Shown: in pieces, positions 46,766-58,982 of the stretch
Layout of the letters: the number at the start of each line of letters is the position of its first letter
Numbering within the stretch: position 1 is the first letter of the stretch
NCBI GenBank assembly: GCA_001414485.1
Contig: LLEY01000100.1
Location: 167,054-231,053 of the forward strand
Reading direction: 5' to 3'
Source of the DNA: Calycina herbarum
Lineage: Eukaryota; Ascomycota; Leotiomycetes; Helotiales; Pezizellaceae
DNA length: 64,000 bases
Position numbers and translations under genes: made by a program
The notes under the pieces: generated by a model
The model's input: the letters and a program-made list of their open reading frames with translations, nothing else
Database searches by the model: none
Told to the model about the DNA's origin: nothing

Positions 46766-49453
46766 CCCTGTTGTCTGATGGCGTCGGCGGAGCAATGGTG
46801 GAAAGTGAGCTTCAGAGTCGCCAAAAGAGGAAAGGCACCAGAGCATTGACGGGCGACACCCATCCCTCCCATTTTCTGCAATGGCCCAGAGAAGCTTGAA
46901 GGATGAAAGAGTCAAATCACCTTTGTCAGAGCATTGAAAAGGTAAGATGCTTGCACATCTTGTTCTACACTGTTAGTAGTTGCAGCAAGGTGCTAATAAA
47001 AACCGTCACAGTGCATTCCCCAGTGTGCAGTTTGCTAAAGGTGAGTACACCATTTCACACAGCAAGCAAGTCAAAAAAGCATCCATGACTGACAAAAGAC
47101 ATGTCCATAATGAGCATGAATGATAAAAACTTTTAAAGTGTTGAAGCTGATTTAGGACCAAAGTTAGCCGAAATTAGCCGAACAAATAAACAAGGGAAAA
47201 CTCAGGATGAAAAAGGGGGAGGTGGGGCATAAATATTCGAGCTTCACACGTCAAAATCCAAGCTGTGAGACTGAACTCATCATAAGTTGAAAAATAAGAC
47301 TGCCAAATTGAAGTTGCAAAGTGACATGCTAGGAAGTGACATTGACGTTGTTGGGCAGGGACGATCATAGAGTGTATATAGCCATGGACCAAGCTTCACT
47401 CCTCCCCTTTCAATACAACATGGTTGGTTACCTTACCCATCAGTTTGGTGACAACTACATGGGTGATCCTACCTTGTGCCATGTGCGAATAACTTCATCT
47501 TTATAATTTCCCTGTTCTCCAACCTCTGAAACCACTGTATTATTCTCTCCACTGGCTCGTTCCCTCGACGAAATACCCCGCACTTCAGCGCTGTTGGTTA
47601 CAATAAGAATTCAACCTATCCTCTTTCTTCGGATGGTTATTTGATGGAAGGATGTTTCTAGGGGTTTTAAGACTTTGACTACCCGACTTTCGATGGAATC
47701 AGTTACATGCTCTCGGAAAATCCCCAATTCGCCTTTCCGCTTCTCTTCAATTCATAGCTACAGATAGCATATACCCTCTGTCTTGACTCAGATTTAAGGT
47801 CGCTCATTCTCTTACGCTTGCGCTTTCGAGGGAAGGTCGCCCAAGCTCCTATCCTGTAAGATCTCTGTCCCCCCCCATTACAACTACATCCCACCAATAA
47901 CACCAATACCATTGATTCCAATCCGCTGCCGTACAAATGATAACAACGCAGAGAACCTCAGACCTCTTATCTTTTCTTCGAGTCCTCGAACCGACTGTTG
48001 TCGCGGCATCATCCCCTCGTTGAGGCCTTCCCTCGAACAACCCCGCACTCAACAATACCCCTCACATCTCGCAGATACTTTTACTCTCTTGGTTTATCGA
48101 GCGTGGATAACAAATCCACTTCCTCTCCGACGTAGGCCGCATCAATCCGAACTCATGCCTCTCTTTGCGACAACAATCTCTCTTGGAAATAGGGCGGCGG
48201 ATAGCAGAGACACCCTCTCCGCGACTCTTACAAAAGATATACTCCCTCTCTCTCGACTTTGCATAACGGCTACGGAAGGAATCGCAGCATGGAATTTCCT
48301 TGAGACGTAACTTATACCCGTCCTTCTACGGCTTGGCATAACGGCTACGGATGGTATAGTGACAGGATGTTTGTTTCGAGGGGTGAGGGACCGGGGAAAG
48401 AGGCACCGGGTCAGATACACAACCATGATGGACCATTGAGAAGTGGTTGGAGTATTATGCCGTGATAGAGCCTCATACAATGGTTCAAGCTACGAATTGA
48501 AGTTGAAATACTTGAGGATACGGCACTCGAGGGTGAGCTGGCTTGAAGATGGTTTCGAATTTCAGCTACAGATGGCAGGAATAGCTGTGGTTGGTAGGAC
48601 CTGGTGGAAGGGAGTAGCGTCATGTCTGTCAAAGAGAGAAGAAGAGTTGTCGGGGCAGGAACCATCCAAACCATTATACACTGTATGTAGACAGGATCTC
48701 TGACCCTAGGTACCTCCACTTATATGCAATTCATCACACAATGCCATACAACCAGCCAACACCCGCTATCATCAAATGTTACTATGCACCCACACATCTT
48801 TCACCACAGTCTCTCAGCCAAACCACTGAGAAAAGCCTGATTAGCATCAGCATCGTAAGTCTTGATCGTAGTAGTGGTTACAGTAAGTTGCCCTTACGAT
48901 TTTACCTTGATTTTGTCTCAGAATCACTCTGCAACTGCTCTTATTCGCCATAATTTCTTTCTTTCTTCCCTTTATTTTGGCAGGATTTGAGGTTGCTCCT
49001 CTCTTACACTTGCCCTTGCGCTTGCGAAGAGTGAGAAAGGAAGGCACGACCTAAGTAGAGCATGAAAAGTCGTCATTTTCAAACAACATTACTATTCCTT
49101 ATTCAATTCTTTCTCAATTTCCATGCAAAGTAGTATTTGAAGTATTTCAATTCGACGTCGAATCAGCTCAAATGGCGAACCGGTAGGTACTCACTATTTC
49201 GATACCTAGACCTACCTGCCGGGACAAAATATGGCGCCCTCTGCAACCCTCAAAATGTGGTAAATTGTCGTAGCCGTAAGGAATTACACAACAACCACGA
49301 AACCAAAAGATTCAGGGGACTTAGATAATGATCGATAGGCCGGTTTGAATTCAGCGTGTATTTTTTGTGTATTTTTCCGACGTCTGTGGAGTGTTAGAGT
49401 TCCATTTTAATAGGGTGTGTACAGAGTGCCGCGCACCATAACTCAACACCCTA
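46766..49453. other. intergenic region
   Basis: No supported gene despite 2.7 kb. Open frames at 47700-48720 on both strands are unspliced, of odd composition, and have no domains. A 20-base word GCATAACGGCTACGGA occurs at 48261 and 48336. The region just left of the transposon (49360-49450) is ordinary. Confidence 0.45.
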
Positions 49454-51630
49454 ACCGATCTCCCTAGACTGTGCACGCTCCTGGACTGTGCACCACTGAA
49501 AATAGCTTCACTTTTCCCCTACTTACATACTTTAATTATAGCTAGAGTAGACAATACACATCGGATTAACCAGGCGGTGGTAGAAATCGAAAGAGGGGAA
49601 TTTAGCAATTATACTAAAGCTACGAAGAAGTATAGATATAACCGTTCTACTATCTTACGGAGAGTTAGGGGCTTAACCAAGACACGTCGAGAAGCTACTG
49701 CTTTTTACCTTCAAGCACTAACTAAGGAGCAAGAGGAGGTCCTAATTCAGCAGATAAGTAGGCTTATAGATCGTAGAATACCTCCTACTTCGTCGATTAT
49801 CCAAAACCTCGCTAAAGAGATACATAGGAAGAAGGTTAGTAAGAACTAGACAAGGGATTTTATTAAGCAGTATAAGGACAAGTTACATAGTAGTTATCTT
49901 AGGAATATTAAGAATTTAAGAGTTATAGCCAAGTATACACTAATGTTTATACTCTTCTTTACTTTAGTATTTACTTTCTTTTCTCTACTTATTACCTCTT
50001 TTCTTATAAAAGCTAATATTATACTCTACTTATAGTTAACCTCTATTATTAAGAAATTCTATATTACCGCCGATAACCTCTATAACTTTAACAAAGAGGG
50101 CTTCCTTATTAGATTTAGTCGGTTTATAAAGCATATAATAACTATAAATATATATACCTTAGGTCGAGTTACTAAGAATAAGTAGGACAGGTCTTAAGAG
50201 TTTATTTCACTTCTCGTATATATCTCAGCTATTAGACAAGCGATTCCACTACTTCTTATATATAAAGGGAGCTTAAGAGATCTTTAGAATTCCTAGCTTA
50301 AGAATATTAAAGAGGATTCTAGTATATACTTTAGCTCTTCTAAGAACAGCTAGTTCTTAAACGAGTTTAGTCTAAAGTAGCTTAAAAAGGTCTTTAAAAG
50401 AAATACAAAACCTAAGTTACTAAGGACCTACTAACTCCTCTTTATAGACAGCTACTCCTTATATATTAATATAAAGTTTATTAACTTTATAGATTATCAC
50501 TATATAATTATTATAATCTTACTACCTTATATAATATATCGATTATAGTCTCTCGACGTTAGTCTATTCAGACTACTAGCTACCTTCTACTCTAATAAAC
50601 TAGACTAATTAATATCTATTTCTCAAGGAATAGTCTCGATGTTAAAGCGATTTTTCTATATAATATTTAAGTTAGTATAAGATAAGGCCTTTATAGAGCA
50701 TAATATTACATATACCTTCTATAAGTCTAGAATCTAGCCTATTACTAGACAAAAGATAATAGACTAAGTAACAAAGCCTACTTCGCCTCTTCGCTCTTCT
50801 ACCAGAGGACTTAAAACACCTCTTATTTCAAAAGCAATTCGACAAGCCTTCTTAGACTTTAAGAAATCACCTTCAAAGCTTAAAGTAAATAAGGTCTTCT
50901 CTTCTATCCTTACTCTCTCGAGTTAAGTTAGTATTCTTTCTTATAAGAACAATAGACTTAAGATAGCTATTATTCTTAAGAATTAGAAAAGAAAGAAGAG
51001 AAAGAGACTTAATCTTTATAGTAAGGAGAGTAAGAGAGTAGAAGTCTATTCTCTAGAGAAGGTTATAAAGGCTAGAGTATATTAGTAAGAGAAGAAAGAG
51101 GTTTTAAGATAAGAAGAAGAAGTAAAGGAAGAGAGAAGAGTTAAGAGAAAGGCTAGGGCACTTCTTAAGGAATAAAAGGCTAAAGAATTAGCTAATAAGA
51201 GGGCAGAAACTCAGCTTCTAAGAGAGCTAGCTACTATAACTCCTAGGGCTTCAAAGTAGAAGAGGCCTATATAAGTTATACTAAAGAAGATTACTCCAAG
51301 GATGCCCTAAGTTAAGAAAGAGTCAAAAAAGGCTTCTAAAGAGCCTAAAAAGCTAAGTAGAATAGTAGTTCTTATAAGTGTATTTATTATATAAGAGGTA
51401 GCCTCGGTAGTTTAGAAAAGTAGGTTAGAACAGCAGATTAAAGTGCCACTTTGTACTCGTATATAGTTTTTTATACTGAATATCTATTTAACTACCTTTT
51501 ATTAATCTCCTTACTTAATTATATACAAATCTAATAAGTAGTTGTTAAGATATATACCTTTTTAGTAGGGTAGTAAAATGGCTGAGAGGCGTGCACAGTC
51601 CAGGAGCGTACACAGTCCAGGGAGATCGGT
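49454..51630 (+). mobile_element. pogo/Fot1-like DNA transposon with CTGGACTGTG repeats, RIP-degraded
   Basis: Inverted termini 49454-49493 and 51591-51630 match except for two transitions and are flanked by TA on each side. Each terminus itself carries the word CCTGGACTGTG/CCTAGACTGTG twice. The plus-strand frame from 49577 is a psq-type HTH plus CENP-B-like transposase N-terminus (ATKKYRYNRSTILRRVRGLT, ALTKEQEEVLIQQISRLIDR), stopped by TAG where the family has Trp (N-W-T-R-D-F). Downstream fragments NFNKEGFLI, IYKGSLRDL, FIDSYSLYI and LLPYIIYRL represent the DDE core; a long Lys/Glu/Arg-rich tail follows. Many stops. Confidence 0.9.
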
Positions 51631-51632
51631 TA

Positions 51633-52506
51633 CTAACATCGCGAGGCAAACGAGAACAACAACCAAACACAACAAAAATGTGTACTTGTCAAGAGACAGA
51701 CAGGAATACATCTATACCTAGCTTGCTGGTGGTCGGTCTGGCTTACTCGCCAAACTTGGTGCTTGGATTACTCAATATTTGGTGGCTTACTCGAAATTTG
51801 ATAGCTTACTTGAATTTCAATGGCTTAGTCGATATTTGGTGGCTCACTCGACAATTGTTTAGCTTACCCGCAACACGTTTCAATCAAAGTATGGATGGGG
51901 ACTTGGGCTTATGCGCTATAGTGTGCTCGGAAGCCGCAGTATTTCAGTTGATGACCCCTATACTTCAGGGTTCAGATGCCGCTCGCTCTAATTTCCATAG
52001 GTGCCAGCGCCTCTTACAGGGCTGACGGCGCCTACCATCCTTTATTCTACAAGAAGTGCCAACCTCTATAACTCAACGCAAAGAGAATAAAGCCTTTCAA
52101 GATTCCAGGTAAGAGTAAATTAAGACTTTACGCATCTGTTAATATTTTTGTTGTATTTTTGGGAGTGTTTGTTGTTGATTTATTACACTGCGTTTTTAGT
52201 ACGGTCGCAATACAGTCTCTATACTTTTCGAGTCATCGCACAGCGTAGGAAACGATGTCAAACTAATAAATATAGGAGAACTAAAACAATTGGCTTACCT
52301 AGCCTATTAAACCTATTAATTCAATGCTCCCAGACCTGTTTGTGTTACTATTCAAGTGAACACTGAACGAGCGCGGGGCGGGGCCGTTTTGTCAAGTATT
52401 CCCAACATGACGTACTGGATTTAGGGATGCGATGCTGAAGAAGTGTCAGCCAGCCTTCAGAACTTCAAACCTTCAATTCCTCAACAACACCATTGAACAA
52501 ACAATC
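51633..52506. other. intergenic region with repeat array
   Basis: Contains the ~20-bp tandem array (51741-51870) immediately right of the transposon, then unremarkable sequence up to the next gene. Confidence 0.5.
51741..51870. repeat. degenerate ~20-bp tandem repeat (GCTTACTCG...)
   Basis: Six to seven units starting at 51741, about 51764, 51784, 51804, 51823, 51842 and 51862. Consensus approximately GCTTACTCGAAATTTGGTG, 19-23 bases per unit. A related two-unit patch is at 8691. Confidence 0.8.
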
Positions 52507-53013
52507 ATGTCTCCCTCCAGAGGATCCCCAGAAACAGAAATGCCCTCACCCACATCCGAAGCCAGCACCGAAGCCCGCGCAAACATCCGTTCCTCCACCG
52601 CCCTCACATCCGCCAAACAAAACATCCAATTCCTCCTCTCCCCCAACTCGCCCACCTCCCCTCGTCCAGTCCACCTGCGAACACGCGCCCTCCTCCGTTC
52701 TCTCCGCTTCATCGGTGTCTTCGTCTTCTGGCGCATCGTGCGCTATGCGAAATACGCGCTCGTAGGAAGTGTGATGGCAGCCATTGGAGCTTCTGCTTTT
52801 GGCGGGGTCATCAGTGGTGCGGCGTTTGTTCTTGCGCCACCGACGATTATGACAAGTGTGGGAGTGGGATTGATCTGGGCGATGGGGAAATGGGGGTTCA
52901 GGAAGATGAGGGTTGGGGAGATGGCTGCAGTGGAGGTGGAACATAGTAGGGAGAAGACTGTGAAGGATGGGCAGTGGAGGGATGTTCAGGGTCCAAGGGC
53001 TGTGCCTTGGTGA
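52507..53013 (+). CDS. small membrane protein of unknown function, 168 residues
   Basis: Single exon. Ser/Thr/Pro-rich N-terminal ~55 residues, then a basic segment (RTRALLRSLR) and three probable membrane stretches: FIGVFVFWRIVRYAKYALVG, GSVMAAIGASAFGGVISGAA and TIMTSVGVGLIWAMGKWGF. The C-terminal ~35 residues are polar. ATG at MSPSRGSPET is chosen; the open frame upstream includes an ATG at 52432, which would add 25 residues of leader-like sequence. No family recognised. GC-rich and well composed compared with the transposon to its left. Confidence 0.65.
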   Translation: MSPSRGSPETEMPSPTSEASTEARANIRSSTALTSAKQNIQFLLSPNSPTSPRPVHLRTRALLRSLRFIGVFVFWRIVRYAKYALVGSVMAAIGASAFGGVISGAAFVLAPPTIMTSVGVGLIWAMGKWGFRKMRVGEMAAVEVEHSREKTVKDGQWRDVQGPRAVPW

Positions 53014-53664
53014 TTTTGGGAGGGTTTATGTGGAATAATGATGATTTGAGATTTTGGCTGCTTGGGTTCTGATGATATTGGAGCAATGTGCATCAAGAGA
53101 CGTTCTGCTAATGAACGGGTCAGGTGAGAATTCCATTCCAAGAATGGAGCCACAATCAAGCTTTATCCCCTGGCCCACCCCCCGCGATTCCTTTTCGATG
53201 GCAAGAAAGTGTATATATGGGGATGGGGATGAGGAAGGAGCGACCTTGTCGGGTCCCTCTCGTGGTGTCTCGTTGGACCTTGAAAGGTCAATTTCTAGTT
53301 GAGCTCAAGTAAGGGAAGGAACGACCACTTGCATTTCTATACCCAAGTCCAACTCCTCGTCGCTCCCAAGCCAGGCCCTCCAGATTCTGGTATTCAAAAG
53401 AGACTTGTCTCGACACTTTTACATTTGGGCGAAACCCATATTCAAAGCGAAGAGTATTTATTTGATGGATAATTCAAGGCTCCTTAATTCACGAGACTGA
53501 CAATCAAACTTTTGCGTACCAGATCTGCTAAATTCAAATTTTATACTCACAACCTGAGAAGCCACTCTCCAGTGAAACCCCTCCCCCTCATCCAGCAAGC
53601 AATAAAAATCACAAACCGCCCTCTCTCACATCAAAACCTACATACCCACTCCCACTCCCACCTC
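53014..53664. other. intergenic, convergent 3' ends
   Basis: No frame supported; CA- and C-rich near 53570-53680. Confidence 0.5.
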
Positions 53665-54201
53665 TCAAATACCCCACCGATCCCTCGCCCTCTTGTTTAT
53701 ATTCTCCAAAATCGGCAACAAAAACCTATTCCTCGTATTCGGCAACGCCCCCAATTCCCACCCCTTCACAAACCGCGCTTCTAATACTTTCTCCCGTTCC
53801 AAATCCGCCTTAGTCTTGATAACGGCATGTTCATCTCTCCCCTCGAAAATCTCATATCTCTCGGCATCGAGATCTATCACGTAAATCCATTTATCCTCCC
53901 TGTCAAGGTGTGATTGGATTGGGAGGGAGGATGTATATTTGGACTCGGAGATGAGTTCGAGGATTTCTGCGCTGGTGGTGGGGGAGATTGTTGTTCTTGG
54001 GGTTGGATGGGTGGTTTCTTGGAGGGAGGAGGGGATGTCAGTGTTTTCCAGGCCTGATTTCAGACGGGTGATGTTTCCTGGTTTGAGGAGGAATAAGAGC
54101 AGTTCTAGACCGAGGGTGTCGGGGTGGCCAGAGGATTGTGTGGAGTGGTTGAGGACGTATTGGCCTTTGTGGAATATTGTTATGAGGATTCGCAGGGCCA
54201 T
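53665..54201 (-). CDS. unknown protein, 178 residues
   Basis: Single exon starting MALRILITIFHKGQYVLNHS, with LGLELLLFLLKPGNITRLKS, then WIYVIDLDAERYEIFEGRDE and a C-terminal FVKGWELGALP..NRFLLPIL. The pattern (a short receiving strand with HKGQYV, then D-L-D in the middle) resembles a fungal lineage-specific family of uncharacterised proteins, but no function is known to me. No signal peptide. Start: first ATG; the frame upstream opens only at an ATG (54279) within a Pro-rich stretch. Confidence 0.6.
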   Translation of the reverse strand: MALRILITIFHKGQYVLNHSTQSSGHPDTLGLELLLFLLKPGNITRLKSGLENTDIPSSLQETTHPTPRTTISPTTSAEILELISESKYTSSLPIQSHLDREDKWIYVIDLDAERYEIFEGRDEHAVIKTKADLEREKVLEARFVKGWELGALPNTRNRFLLPILENINKRARDRWGI

Positions 54202-55056
54202 GGTAGTTGATTGGGCGGAGGGGGGAGTTAGATGGGAGACGAGTGCTAGGTTGGGTTTAAAAGGGGGGGGTTGAGGCAAGACTGATAAGAATGGAAATTT
54301 GTGTCTTGCCTTGAGGTGCTTTCGAGAACCTCGAAAGAAGCTGCTGTCATATTGTTATCCATGTACTGGGCTCTCCAGAAACCCAAGAAGGAATCATACC
54401 AGCTAGGCAATGAGGACTGTGACTCATGTTAACTTTTACTTTCCTACCACTTATGCACCCATCCGATGCCAAGATATATGAGAGAGCTCCAATTGATTCA
54501 GGCCTTCCGAGGCTTTCAAGTAATACGTCCCCGGCTTCTCGCTTAGGTTGAATGCCACTCCATGCCCTCTCCTTCCCCATTTCCTTGGACGAATCCAGTT
54601 CTGGTTTTGCAAAATATCTGGCAGATTCATCTTGGTGACCATTTGTTTGTTGCAAGCATATCTCATGTTCGAATTCCCATCATTTCTTCAAAAGAGGTAC
54701 CCATGGATCCTCCTACACCGCAAGACGGTTGACTTGATCTCACTCATGACGAAACATCTCGAGGGTCGTTTGAAGAGAGACAATGTTGAACAAGATGGTA
54801 TTCGTAATATTTTATCTTCAAATTTATTATATTCTATCTCTCGTAATTGATCTATGATCGTGAAGTTCATCAAGGACTGTGACCCAAGTTCCTCTATGCA
54901 CTATGTACCATGCTAATTCCAAATGCAAATCCCGCTCCAATGCAAACCCAATTTTCCTTTCCAAATCCTATCCCATTAATTCCAAAGTCCAATGCTGCCA
55001 TAAACCCCAAGTCTAACGCCATTTATGAATCATCTCCCGAAAAGAGATTGAAGAAC
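54202..55056. other. intergenic region
   Basis: Promoter of the 178-residue gene plus the 3' flank of the secreted-protein gene. No supported frames. Confidence 0.45.
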
Positions 55057-55611
55057 TCATTGGAACAAATCAAGCTTCAAAAACTCATCAACAGGTCCCT
55101 TGGAGCAAAGCAACTGCTCCTTCTTCAACTCAACAGCCTGATTCCTAGTATCCCAAGAATTAAACTGATCAACCCTGTTATCCCACTGACCCTGTACCTT
55201 CGTACAGAAAATCGATTTAATTACCGGTCTAGTGCCAGCAAATGCTCCATAGGTAGTCGCATTGAAATAAGTTCCCTTACTCGTTGCAGGGTCCGTATCC
55301 GCGTTACCGAGGACTTTGCAACGGCAGAGTCTGAAGTCGACATTGTAGTTGCTGCAGACGTCAATGACGAGATCGCCTGAGATGGAGTCATTGAAAGTGA
55401 GAACTTCGTCGAGAACTATAGTGATGGGTGTTGAGCGGGAGATTGGTGCAGGGTTGCCTCCAATGAGGTAGCCGTTTGGTGATGTGCGGTCAAAGACGTT
55501 TATTGTGAAGGTTTTGTTGTCGGTTTTTAGGGGGAAGGATTCTTGTGGGGTGGGCATGGCGGAGACGAGAGATGCTGCTGTGAGCAGAGTGGCGATGAGT
55601 GAGTATTGCAT
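55057..55611 (-). CDS. secreted protein with five cysteines, 184 residues
   Basis: Single exon. N-terminal signal peptide MQYSLIATLLTAASLVSA followed by MPTPQES. The mature part has five cysteines (DVCSNY, RLCRCKV, IFCTKV, LLCSKG) and several N-glycosylation sequons (NKT, NDS, NAT). Segments such as FTINVFDRTSPNGYLIGGN and ISRSTPITIVLDEV suggest a beta-rich fold. Size, secretion and Cys content fit a candidate effector or cell-wall-associated protein; there is no recognised family and no direct evidence of either role. C/A-rich upstream region. Confidence 0.75.
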   Translation of the reverse strand: MQYSLIATLLTAASLVSAMPTPQESFPLKTDNKTFTINVFDRTSPNGYLIGGNPAPISRSTPITIVLDEVLTFNDSISGDLVIDVCSNYNVDFRLCRCKVLGNADTDPATSKGTYFNATTYGAFAGTRPVIKSIFCTKVQGQWDNRVDQFNSWDTRNQAVELKKEQLLCSKGPVDEFLKLDLFQ

Positions 55612-56853
55612 TTTTGCGTTTGTTTTGAAGTCTGTGACTTGGATGTTTTGAGGTACTTAAATCCGAAGTGAGATGAAATGAAGACGATGATGATTTTGAT
55701 GAGGAATAAGAAGAGTGAGGACTAGATGAGAAGATGCAACTGTGATGATCAAAAAGAGAAACTATCCTTCTATCCCCCAATACTTATACACCTCCCAACC
55801 ACCCAATTCATATGACGATCCTCACTCGAGGGACATCGCGACCCAAAACAAAGAGGCAGAAAATACGAGATGAACTGAATGCGCCACACCCGATCACGAC
55901 CACTCACTACGAAATCGGACCCCAAAACATGAGTTTTTTATGAGATACGACCACTTAAAAAATACCAACTGAGGCTCAGAGTTAGGTAGAGAACAATAAG
56001 CCAGAAAATAGACTTGTTGGTTGACCAAATGGTTGACCTGGAAAGGGCTGCTGAGGGAAATGTTGGGTGGCACGGTGGGCTGGGAGATTTTGGTCGGCTG
56101 GCCAATGATGTTGGTGGAGGCTGGGTGGCGTAGGCTGACTGCAGCTCGAAATAGAATTGCTTTTTGTGCAGCATGAAGAACACCAACCATTGGAAATATA
56201 GAAAGTAATTATTTTAATAACAAAGAAATGATTCATGATTTAGAAATATTTGCATTCTTGCGCTGGTTTGGTTTAGCGATAATGTGGGGGTGAGCGGGAA
56301 GTTGATGGGGAGACTTGGTGAGAAAAAGACTGCCGACCGAGTACTTGCTAGCTCATGAGGCTTGTTTCGAGATGTCAACTATTTCATAAAGGTGGAATTT
56401 AAGCGCCTGGATTGACGTAAGTTACACAGAACTCCGCAGTGTTATACGTAAGTAGGCCAGCGCACGGCAGATACGAATGAGGGGCTGATCACGACGTGGG
56501 CGTCACGAGAAAGGAAGTACGATTGTACAGGGCTGTAGGATTTAGTATACATCAGATGTTCCGTCCGTAAATAGTGACAGATGCTTCAATCAACCAACAG
56601 TTGTTTGAGAAATCCGCGTTAACAGTCTTCACTCAACTGAGATCCCGAAACGAGCCTTGTTGACAGGCTGACTTGCCTTCGTGCCACTGACTCCGTGAAC
56701 AGCGAGGTAAAATAGTAAAATGATCATGATTATTCGTTACTGTAATTCTATCTCTTCGTTTTTCCTATCCCCTTGATCCCGTTTTGAACTTTTGTTTACC
56801 CAAAAATATATACAATAAATGTAAAGCGCCACCCAGAAACAATTTCATATCAT
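55612..56853. other. intergenic region
   Basis: Frames at 55894-56236 (minus) overlap one another in all three registers and show no domain or signal peptide. Nothing else recognised. Confidence 0.45.
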
Positions 56854-58982
56854 TCATAACCCATGTCGAGCCCTAATCATAACCGCAGCCTATAAAAGAA
56901 TCAGTAAAAATCACTCACAACTCAGTAAAATGGGAATTAACATACCTTCTCAGCAGCAGCATAAATAACAGCCGAAGGAGCAGCTCCAGCCGGCATAGGG
57001 AAAATACTATTATCCACAACACTCAACCTCGTAGTTCCATACACCGTCAAATCAGAAGCCACCACTCCACCATACTCCAACTTCATCATAGCCGAAGTAC
57101 AACACAAATGCGCATTCGAAGGCGCAAGCGAACCAGCCAAGGCAGATTTCAAAGCCGCAGTCTCGTTAATTCCCGGTGCTGGAGAGGTCTCAATTGGTCC
57201 TAATACTTGCATTGAAGGCTGGGACATCAATTCTCTGTTCTTTAAGAAGAGTGCTGTTTGAATTTCGAGATCGGTGTCGTCGCTGTTGGAGCGGAAATCA
57301 ACGGTTGGTGCGACTAGAGGATCGATGGAGGAGATGGTGATGGCTCCACGGGAAAAGGGCTTGAGGAAGTAAATTGAGGTTGAGGGTCCGGTGTTCCAGA
57401 AGATGTTTCCCACCGGTGTATCTTTGGAAGCATAGAGAGAGTAAAGTTCCTCACGTTGGGCAGCATATCCAGCGAGGACTGTAGCGTCGGTTCCGTTTGG
57501 GTAGATTGCGGCAGGGTCTTGTGCTTTGGCGTAGGCGATAATGGTTTCATAATCGCTTGTTGCATCTTGAAGTGGGAGAGCAACTGCTTGGTTTCCTGTA
57601 GTTCGGACGATGGTGTAAGCTCCAGTATGGCTAGCATCGTAAATTGCGCGTTGCTCTGCGTCGTAAGTTGAATTATCATCTAAAGACCCTCCGTTTGGAA
57701 ACAGGTTGTTGGTGACTATTGAAAAAATATTATTACAAATCCCCGCAAGATTCCCGAGACAGATTCCAATACTCACAGTTATAGGTAGCGGTAATAGCTG
57801 GTTGATCTTGAAAGTTTTGGCCAACTCCTGGAAGATCAACAACAACATCAATTCCCAAGCCTTCAAGAAGTGCTCTTGGTCCAACACCGGAAAGTTGAAG
57901 AACTTGTGGTGTGTGAACAGCTCCAGATGAGACAATAACTTCTCTCTTGGCGAAAGCTGTGGTTTTCTCCCCAGAAGTAGCATTGAGAAACTCAACACCA
58001 GTGGCAAGAGTGCCGTTGAACAAGACCTTGCCGGCTACGGTGTTTGGAAGAAGGTGGTAGTTGGGTCTTGAGCTAATCACTCTATCGTAATGCTCAACAC
58101 GAGCGTATGATCGAGTTCCAGTAGTGGGATTTAGTGCACGAAGAAGATAAAATAGACCGGTTGCAATGCCACTGTTGGAGTCTTCCGCCGCTTTCAACCC
58201 AACATTGAGGCCTGCTTTCCAGAAATTTTCTATTCATTTATTAACAATTTTACATAGAAACATGCAAATCTTTACTCACCACCTGATGGGTAGTCGTAAG
58301 GAGCGTAGCTTGCGTGAATGGGGCCATCCGTTCCATGGAAGTCGTCGTCCCATGAAATATTACGCCCTGTGGCAAAAGCTGGGTCTGGAGTGGTAAAGTT
58401 CTCGCTCTGTTGTGTGTGAGTACTTTTCCATTTCCAACAAATTTCCTGTTCTTCACTGACCTTCTTGTAATATGGAAGGAGATCAGAGAATGACCATCCT
58501 GTGGCACCCAAGTTCACCCATGAAGTTTGATCAATGGAGGATGGTCGATGGAAGAACATAGCATTTACAGCGGAACCACCGCCCACGACTTTGCCCATCA
58601 GGACAAAAAAGACCCGATTCAGAAGTCCTGGCTGAGGAGGGGTAAAAACCCCCTGCCAAAGGTATGGAAATGGATTGTAAGAACCTGGAACTAGAACCGA
58701 ATCTTCTTTGTTATCCAAGGGACCAGCTTCGATAACAAGTACCGAAACTAAGATTGTTTTAGTAAAATTAGTTGCTGATCATGATGATGATAACTCACCA
58801 AGTGGATTTTCTGTCAAACGATCGGCGAGCGTAAGACCAGCCAACCCTCCACCCGAGATGATGAAGTCGTAGGTGTTGTTGGCTGCAGTTTCCCGCTCAA
58901 TAACTTGAGCATATCTGCCAATTGATCGAGCTTCAATTTGTGCCAGAGTTGACAAGATGAGGGCGACGGCAGGGAGTAACAT
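56854..58982 (-). CDS. secreted GMC oxidoreductase with altered second catalytic position
   Basis: Exons 58982-58799, 58747-58461, 58406-58280, 58229-57777, 57715-56946, 56889-56854; 618 residues. Signal peptide MLLPAVALILSTLAQIEA, then FAD fold YDFIISGGGLAGLTLADRL, motif 1 GKVVGGGSAVNAMFFHR, motif 2 SGAVHTPQVLQLSGVGP and QNFQDQPA. At the active site the first His lies in NAHLCCTSAMM, but the usual second residue (His or Asn before the P/Q-x-A-x-x-Y helix) is Ala: MPAGAAPSAVIYAAAEK. Many sequons (NNT, NAT, NGT, NST). All introns GT..AG; no breaks. The upstream open frame starts at GTG, so ATG before the hydrophobic stretch is chosen. Extracellular alcohol or sugar oxidase by family; activity in doubt. 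Confidence 0.92.

Noticed and set aside
48411..48719. Overlapping frames on both strands around 48.4-48.7 kb
   Set aside because: No domain, splice or start support on either strand.
51640..52020. CRISPR-like reading of the GCTTACTCG array
   Set aside because: Units are contiguous and degenerate with no unique spacers, and the DNA is clearly fungal.
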